Source of the DNA: Candidatus Galligastranaerophilus intestinigallinarum
GTDB taxonomy: Bacteria; Cyanobacteriota; Vampirovibrionia; Gastranaerophilales; Gastranaerophilaceae
DNA: 16,319 nucleotides
Direction of reading: 5' to 3'
Assembly: GCA_018715855.1 (NCBI GenBank)
Contig: DVKW01000116.1
Location: 1 to 16,319 of the forward strand
Of the stretch, positions 12,994 through 16,319 are shown piece after piece (the stretch's first letter is position 1; each line of letters opens with the position of its first letter). Both the position numbers and the translations under genes were made by a program. A model generated the notes under the pieces. It worked only from the letters and a program-made list of their open reading frames with translations. It was not told the DNA's origin and ran no database searches.

Positions 12994-14469
12994 ATGAAAT
13001 TTAAACCCTCGTTTGAAGAAGCGCTTAAGCTGACAAAAGATTACAGGTCAATTCCCGTTACTTTGGAAATATTTTCCGATGTTAAAACGCCCGTTCAGGT
13101 TTTAAAAATTTTAAAAGAAGCGGGGCACCATTGTTTCTTGCTTGAAAGTGCCGAAAAATCGCAAAAATGGGGAAGATATTCATTTTTGGGGTTTAACCCG
13201 AAAACGGAAGTAAGTTGTATTAACGGCGTTTTAACGATTGTGGATGAAAACGGCGAAGAAACAATCCATAATACTCTTCACCCCGAAGAATTCGTAAAAC
13301 AAATAATAGATGATAATAAATCCGCCGATTTTGATTATCTTCCGACGTTTTCAGGGGGGCTTGTCGGATATTTTTCTTATGATTTTATAAAATATGCGGA
13401 ACCCGATTTAAAATTAGACGCCAAAGACATTGAAAACTTTAAAGATTTGGATTTAATGCTTTTTGATAAAGTTATCGCATTTGATAACGTTAAACAAAAA
13501 ATAATGATTATAATAAACGTTAAAACCGATAATTTTGAAGAAAATTATGAAAATGCGGTTTTGATGTTAAATGAAATATCGGAATTAATTAAAAATAAAA
13601 ACCCCGAAAAAGAATACAGGGGCAAATTAAAAAGCGATTTTAAACCATTATTTAAAGAAAATGAATTTTGCTCGATGGTTGAAAAAGCCAAAAATTATAT
13701 AAAAGAAGGGGACATTTTTCAGGTTGTTTTATCAAACAGGCTTGAAGCCGATTTTGAAGGCAGCCTTTTAGACACATACAGGGTTTTAAGAACGACAAAC
13801 CCTTCGCCTTATATGTTTTATTTTTCATCCGATGATATTGAAATTGCGGGCGCATCACCCGAAACTCTCGTTAAATTAACGGGAGAGGAGCTTTTTACGT
13901 TTCCTTTGGCAGGCACAAGACCCAGAGGAAAAGACGAAAAAGAAGATATGGCGCTTGAAATCGAACTCATTCAGGATAAAAAAGAGCTTGCCGAACACAA
14001 TATGCTTGTGGATTTAGGGAGGAATGATCTCGGGAAAATTTCAAAATTCGGCACGGTTGAAGTTGAAAAATATATGAGTGTTGAAAAATTTTCCCACGTT
14101 ATGCATATAGGTTCAACCGTCAAAGGAATTATAAGAGAAGATAAAAATGCGCTTGATGCGATATATGCGGTTTTACCCGCGGGGACATTATCGGGCGCGC
14201 CAAAAATAAGAGCAATGGAGATTATAAACGAGCTTGAAAACAATAAAAGAGGAATCTATGGCGGCGCCATCGGATATATTGATTTAAGAGGCAATCTTGA
14301 TACCGCAATTGCAATAAGAATAGCATTTAAAAAGAACGGCAAAGTTTTTGTAAGATCGGGGGCAGGAATTGTCTATGACAGTATACCCGAAAACGAATAT
14401 AAAGAAACATTAAATAAGGCAAAAGCCGTTATGAATGCGCTTAAAATATCGTCAGAGGAAGATTTATGA
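12994..14469 (+). CDS. trpE: Anthranilate synthase component I
   Basis: 491-residue subunit that converts chorismate plus ammonia to anthranilate and pyruvate, first step of tryptophan synthesis. Seen: LLES (49-52), the feedback tryptophan-binding motif, with ARYSFLG-like GRYSFLGFNP; GGLVGYFSYD (121-130); NPSPYMFYF (269-277); GASPETLV (286-293); FPLAGTRPRG (303-312); LVDLGRNDLG (338-347); PAGTLSGAPK (395-404); GIYGGAIGYID (420-430); and RSGAGIVYDSIPENE (454-468). The intact LLES suggests tryptophan feedback control. The GTR/PAGTxSGAPK blocks and the tight link to a glutaminase fit TrpE; PabB is the alternative but is unlikely next to trpD. It overlaps trpG by 4 bp (ATGA), ensuring coupled synthesis. 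Confidence 0.95.
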   Translation: MKFKPSFEEALKLTKDYRSIPVTLEIFSDVKTPVQVLKILKEAGHHCFLLESAEKSQKWGRYSFLGFNPKTEVSCINGVLTIVDENGEETIHNTLHPEEFVKQIIDDNKSADFDYLPTFSGGLVGYFSYDFIKYAEPDLKLDAKDIENFKDLDLMLFDKVIAFDNVKQKIMIIINVKTDNFEENYENAVLMLNEISELIKNKNPEKEYRGKLKSDFKPLFKENEFCSMVEKAKNYIKEGDIFQVVLSNRLEADFEGSLLDTYRVLRTTNPSPYMFYFSSDDIEIAGASPETLVKLTGEELFTFPLAGTRPRGKDEKEDMALEIELIQDKKELAEHNMLVDLGRNDLGKISKFGTVEVEKYMSVEKFSHVMHIGSTVKGIIREDKNALDAIYAVLPAGTLSGAPKIRAMEIINELENNKRGIYGGAIGYIDLRGNLDTAIAIRIAFKKNGKVFVRSGAGIVYDSIPENEYKETLNKAKAVMNALKISSEEDL

Positions 14470-15029
14470 TTTTAATAATAGATAATTATGACAGTTTTAC
14501 ATACAACCTTTATCAAATGATAGGTGCAATCGACCCTGATATCAAGGTAATAAGAAACGATGAATTAAGCGTATCCGAAATTGAAAAATTAAACCCGAAA
14601 AGGATTATAATTTCCCCGGGCCCGGGGCGTCCCGAAGCGGCAGGGGTTTCGATTGACGTAATAAAAAATTTGGCGCCCAAAATTCCGATTTTGGGAGTTT
14701 GTCTCGGACATCAGGCAATAGGAGAAGCTTGGGGCGGAAAAATTGTTTATGCAAAAGAATTAATGCACGGCAAAAGTTCCGAAATTAAAATTTATAACGA
14801 ATGCAAATTATTTAAAGGTCTCCCTTCAATAATTGAAGTTGCAAGATATCATTCTCTTGCGGTCGAATCAAAAACGCTTCCGAAATGTTTAACCGTTATC
14901 GGCTGGAGCTTTGATGATGAAATTATGGCATTTAAACACAGAGAATATGAAACCTACGGCGTTCAATTTCACCCCGAATCCATTTTAACCGAATACGGAA
15001 ACAAAATTTTAGAGAATTTTATAAAATAA
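14466..15029 (+). CDS. trpG: Anthranilate synthase component II (glutamine amidotransferase)
   Basis: 187-residue class I glutamine amidotransferase that supplies ammonia to TrpE. Seen: DNYDSFTYNL (6-15), ISPGPGRPE (49-57), GVCLGHQAIGE (77-87) with nucleophile Cys79, MHGK (100-103), RYHSL (127-131) and VQFHPES (166-172) with His169 and Glu171. Normal length, unfused. It may also serve 4-amino-4-deoxychorismate synthase, as many TrpG/PabA proteins do. It ends 2 bp from the stop of the antisense antitoxin gene, with no terminator between them. The trp order then breaks: the next plus-strand gene, trpD, is 700 bp further on. Confidence 0.95.
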   Translation: MILIIDNYDSFTYNLYQMIGAIDPDIKVIRNDELSVSEIEKLNPKRIIISPGPGRPEAAGVSIDVIKNLAPKIPILGVCLGHQAIGEAWGGKIVYAKELMHGKSSEIKIYNECKLFKGLPSIIEVARYHSLAVESKTLPKCLTVIGWSFDDEIMAFKHREYETYGVQFHPESILTEYGNKILENFIK

Positions 15030-15031
15030 TT

Positions 15032-15331
15032 TTATGCAATTTTCAATGAATACCCAAGCTCATTTAAAAGTTTAACAATTGTATCAAGCCTCGGGGTTTT
15101 TTCGCCGTTAAACAATGAATATAAATTTCTTCTGTTTAATTTTGCATTTTTGGCAAACTCGCTTACGGAGCCTCTTGCTTTAATTACGAGTTCAAGAGAT
15201 TTATAAAAACTTTTAAAATCACCGTCTGTCATATAATCTTCAAGAGATGCATTTAAAAATTCTTTTTGATATTCGGCATCTTTTAATCTGTTTAAAATAT
15301 CTTCGTTAAAATCAATAAATTTATTTGTCAT
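15032..15331 (-). CDS. HTH antitoxin of a HigA/COG3636-like toxin-antitoxin pair
   Basis: 99-residue DNA-binding antitoxin. Seen: an N-terminal DILNRLKDAEYQKEFLNASLED stretch of the addiction-module antidote family, then a Cro/C1-type HTH (about 54-85: SVSEFAKNAKLNRRNLYSLF, NGEKTPRLDTIVKLLNELG). It would neutralise the toxin and repress the operon. Start chosen at ATG 15331, 7 nt after AAAGGA; an ATG at 15337 is too close to that SD. The gene overlaps the toxin 3' end by 11 bp from the chosen start, the toxin-first order typical of HigBA and this family. Its stop lies 2 bp from the trpG stop, convergent. Confidence 0.88.
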   Translation of the reverse strand: MTNKFIDFNEDILNRLKDAEYQKEFLNASLEDYMTDGDFKSFYKSLELVIKARGSVSEFAKNAKLNRRNLYSLFNGEKTPRLDTIVKLLNELGYSLKIA

Positions 15332-15647
15332 CTTCATTTCCTTTCAATAAACAATAGTATTCTTTTGCTTTTTTTATGTCTTTGCTTTGTGTTTTTTTGT
15401 CGCCCGCGCAAAGAAGTATGATTATTGTATTGTTTTTTTCGGTGTAATAAATTCTGTATCCGGAGCCGAATTTCAATTTTAATTCGGATATGTTGCCGTC
15501 CAATTGCTTATATTCGCCGTAATTTCCGCAGGCAAGCCTTGTGAGTCTAGAATCTATTCTGGCGCGGGTAATTTTATCAAGTTCATTGAGCCAAATTAAA
15601 AAGGGGCATTTTCCGTTTTCCAAAACAAAGTATTTAAGTTGCTTCAT
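15321..15647 (-). CDS. RelE/HigB-like toxin (phage Gp49-like, COG3657 type)
   Basis: 108-residue putative mRNA interferase or killer protein. Seen: PFLIWLNELDKITRARIDSRLTRLA (15-39), GEYKQLDGNISELKLKFGSGYRIYY (44-68) and LLCAGDKKTQSKDIKKAKEY (78-97). The ELkl..GsGYRiYY and GDKkTQ.kDI..A pattern is diagnostic of the addiction-module killer family. Start at ATG 15647 because the protein family begins at MKQL-like positions and a TTGACA/CACAAT promoter lies immediately upstream; extending to 15725 would add 26 unmatched residues and would include that promoter. There is no SD, and the start codon lies 6 nt after the -10, so the mRNA may be leaderless. Confidence 0.88.
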   Translation of the reverse strand: MKQLKYFVLENGKCPFLIWLNELDKITRARIDSRLTRLACGNYGEYKQLDGNISELKLKFGSGYRIYYTEKNNTIIILLCAGDKKTQSKDIKKAKEYYCLLKGNEDDK

Positions 15648-15653
15648 ACTATT

Positions 15654-15682
15654 ATTGTGTCTTATAACACTCAATATGTCAA
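15654..15682 (-). promoter_or_regulatory. Promoter and possible operator of the toxin-antitoxin operon
   Basis: On the minus strand: perfect -35 TTGACA (15682-15677), 17-bp spacer, -10 CACAAT (15659-15654, 4 of 6 matches). The dyad GTGT-N6-ACAC (15657-15670) overlaps the -10 and spacer, where a repressing HTH antitoxin could bind. The TSS would fall at or next to the toxin ATG. Confidence 0.6.
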
Positions 15683-15715
15683 GAGCAAAAAATAAATTCA
15701 ATGTTGATTTTTTTG

Positions 15716-15721
15716 TATAAT
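15716..15721 (+). promoter_or_regulatory. Candidate -10 box for trpD
   Basis: Perfect TATAAT 9 nt before the trpD ATG at 15731. No good -35 at 16-18 bp. It would give a nearly leaderless mRNA. An independent promoter is expected because the antisense toxin-antitoxin pair separates trpD from trpEG. Confidence 0.4.
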
Positions 15722-15730
15722 ACAAATGAA

Positions 15731-16319
15731 ATGATTACCGACATTATAAAAAAACTGGCAGAAAAAAAAGATTTAACCGATTTTGAAATGAAAGCCGTCA
15801 TGGAAAAAATTACCGAAGGCAAAATAATGCCTTCTCAGGCGGGCGCTTTTTTAATGGGTTTAAGAATGAAGGGCGAAACCATTGATGAAATCACATCCGC
15901 CGTTGAAGTTCTAAAAGAAAAAGCGATTCAATTTTCAACCGATAAAAATGCAATTGATATCATAGGAACGGGCGGTGATAATGCGGGCACTTTTAACGTT
16001 TCAACCTCGGCCGCATTTATCGTTGCCTCGGGCGGTGTTCCCGTTACCAAACACGGGAACAGATCATTAACCTCTAAATCCGGTGCCGCCGATGTTTTAG
16101 AGATACTGGGGGCAGATATTAATCTTGATTCAAATCAAAATAAAAAAATACTTGATAAATTAAATATCTGTTTTTTATTCGCTTCAAAATATAACCCTTT
16201 AATGAAAAATATTCTTCCCGTAAGAAAAGATTTAAAAGTAAGAACAATATTTAATGCTCTGGGGCCTTTAATTAATCCTTCAAATGCAAAAATGCAGTTA
16301 ATCGGGGTTTATGATAAAA
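15731..16319 (+). CDS. trpD: Anthranilate phosphoribosyltransferase, 3' truncated by the window
   Basis: The first 196 residues of TrpD, which transfers phosphoribose from PRPP to anthranilate in the second step of tryptophan synthesis. Seen by translating from ATG 15731: helical N-terminus MITDIIKKLAEKKDLTDFE, PSQAGAFLMGLRMKGETIDEI (34-54), the PRPP loop GTGGDNAGTFNVST (79-92), KHGNRSLTSKSGAADVLEILG (108-128), FLFASKYNPLMK and RKDLKVRTIFNALGPLINP (165-183). The reading frame runs open to the window end. No Shine-Dalgarno is visible. An ATG at 15726 is rejected as it reaches a stop after two codons. It is oriented with trpEG but separated by the antisense toxin-antitoxin pair. Confidence 0.95.
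   Translation, partial: MITDIIKKLAEKKDLTDFEMKAVMEKITEGKIMPSQAGAFLMGLRMKGETIDEITSAVEVLKEKAIQFSTDKNAIDIIGTGGDNAGTFNVSTSAAFIVASGGVPVTKHGNRSLTSKSGAADVLEILGADINLDSNQNKKILDKLNICFLFASKYNPLMKNILPVRKDLKVRTIFNALGPLINPSNAKMQLIGVYDK

Noticed and set aside
15648..15725. N-terminal extension of the toxin gene
   Set aside because: The 26 extra residues do not match the toxin family and would place the TTGACA promoter within the coding sequence.
1..16319. Biosynthetic cluster, defence island, CRISPR or prophage
   Set aside because: There are no direct-repeat arrays, integrase, transposase, cas or phage structural genes. The toxin-antitoxin pair is the only accessory element visible.

Overview
The window is AT-rich bacterial chromosome, mostly housekeeping genes. 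It fits an anaerobic, fermentative gut-type bacterium: an ADP-forming acyl-CoA synthetase, a rubredoxin, a PEP-carboxykinase-like enzyme and an archaeal-type S-adenosylhomocysteinase are all present. Short N-terminal tails with a hydrophobic-x-N-F-x-G pattern (helicase at 6456-9050, small protein at 9076-9360) recall the Gastranaerophilales/Melainabacteria (Vampirovibrionia). That placement is inference from style, not proof.

Layout. 1-920 (+): the 3' part of an ADP-forming acyl-CoA synthetase, closed by a terminator that looks bidirectional. 974-1236 (-): a large, Bacillus-type signal recognition particle RNA with an Alu domain. 1259-4623 (-): ahcY, then a heavy-metal P1B-ATPase, then a 53-residue rubredoxin, probably one transcript. 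4624-4725: a divergent promoter region with an imperfect dyad. 4726-6384 (+): a divergent ATP-type PEPCK homologue with its own terminator. 6456-9360 (-): a Ski2-like RNA helicase preceded by a small one-TM protein. 9454-10493 (-): an unknown helical protein translationally coupled to a short-chain dehydrogenase. 10613-10891 (+): HU, with a textbook promoter and terminator. 11106-12875 (-): threonyl-tRNA synthetase lacking the TGS domain. 12994-15029 (+): trpE and trpG, overlapping by 4 bp. 15032-15647 (-): a HigB/RelE-like toxin with its HTH antitoxin, inserted antisense. 15731-end (+): trpD, cut by the window edge.

How the genes relate. trpE/trpG/trpD is a tryptophan biosynthesis cluster interrupted by a toxin-antitoxin pair on the opposite strand, so trpD appears to need its own promoter. 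ahcY recycles S-adenosylhomocysteine left by methyltransferases. The acyl-CoA synthetase and the PEPCK-like enzyme fit fermentative energy and carbon metabolism. SRP RNA, ThrRS, HU and the helicase are information-processing functions.

I found no CRISPR array, prophage, IS element, tRNA or biosynthetic gene cluster. The points most worth a second look are the large SRP RNA, the toxin-antitoxin pair inside the trp cluster, three genes whose -10 box lies 6-9 nt from the start codon (possible leaderless mRNAs), the divergent PEPCK homologue, and the unknown protein with a duplicated RWYDK motif.
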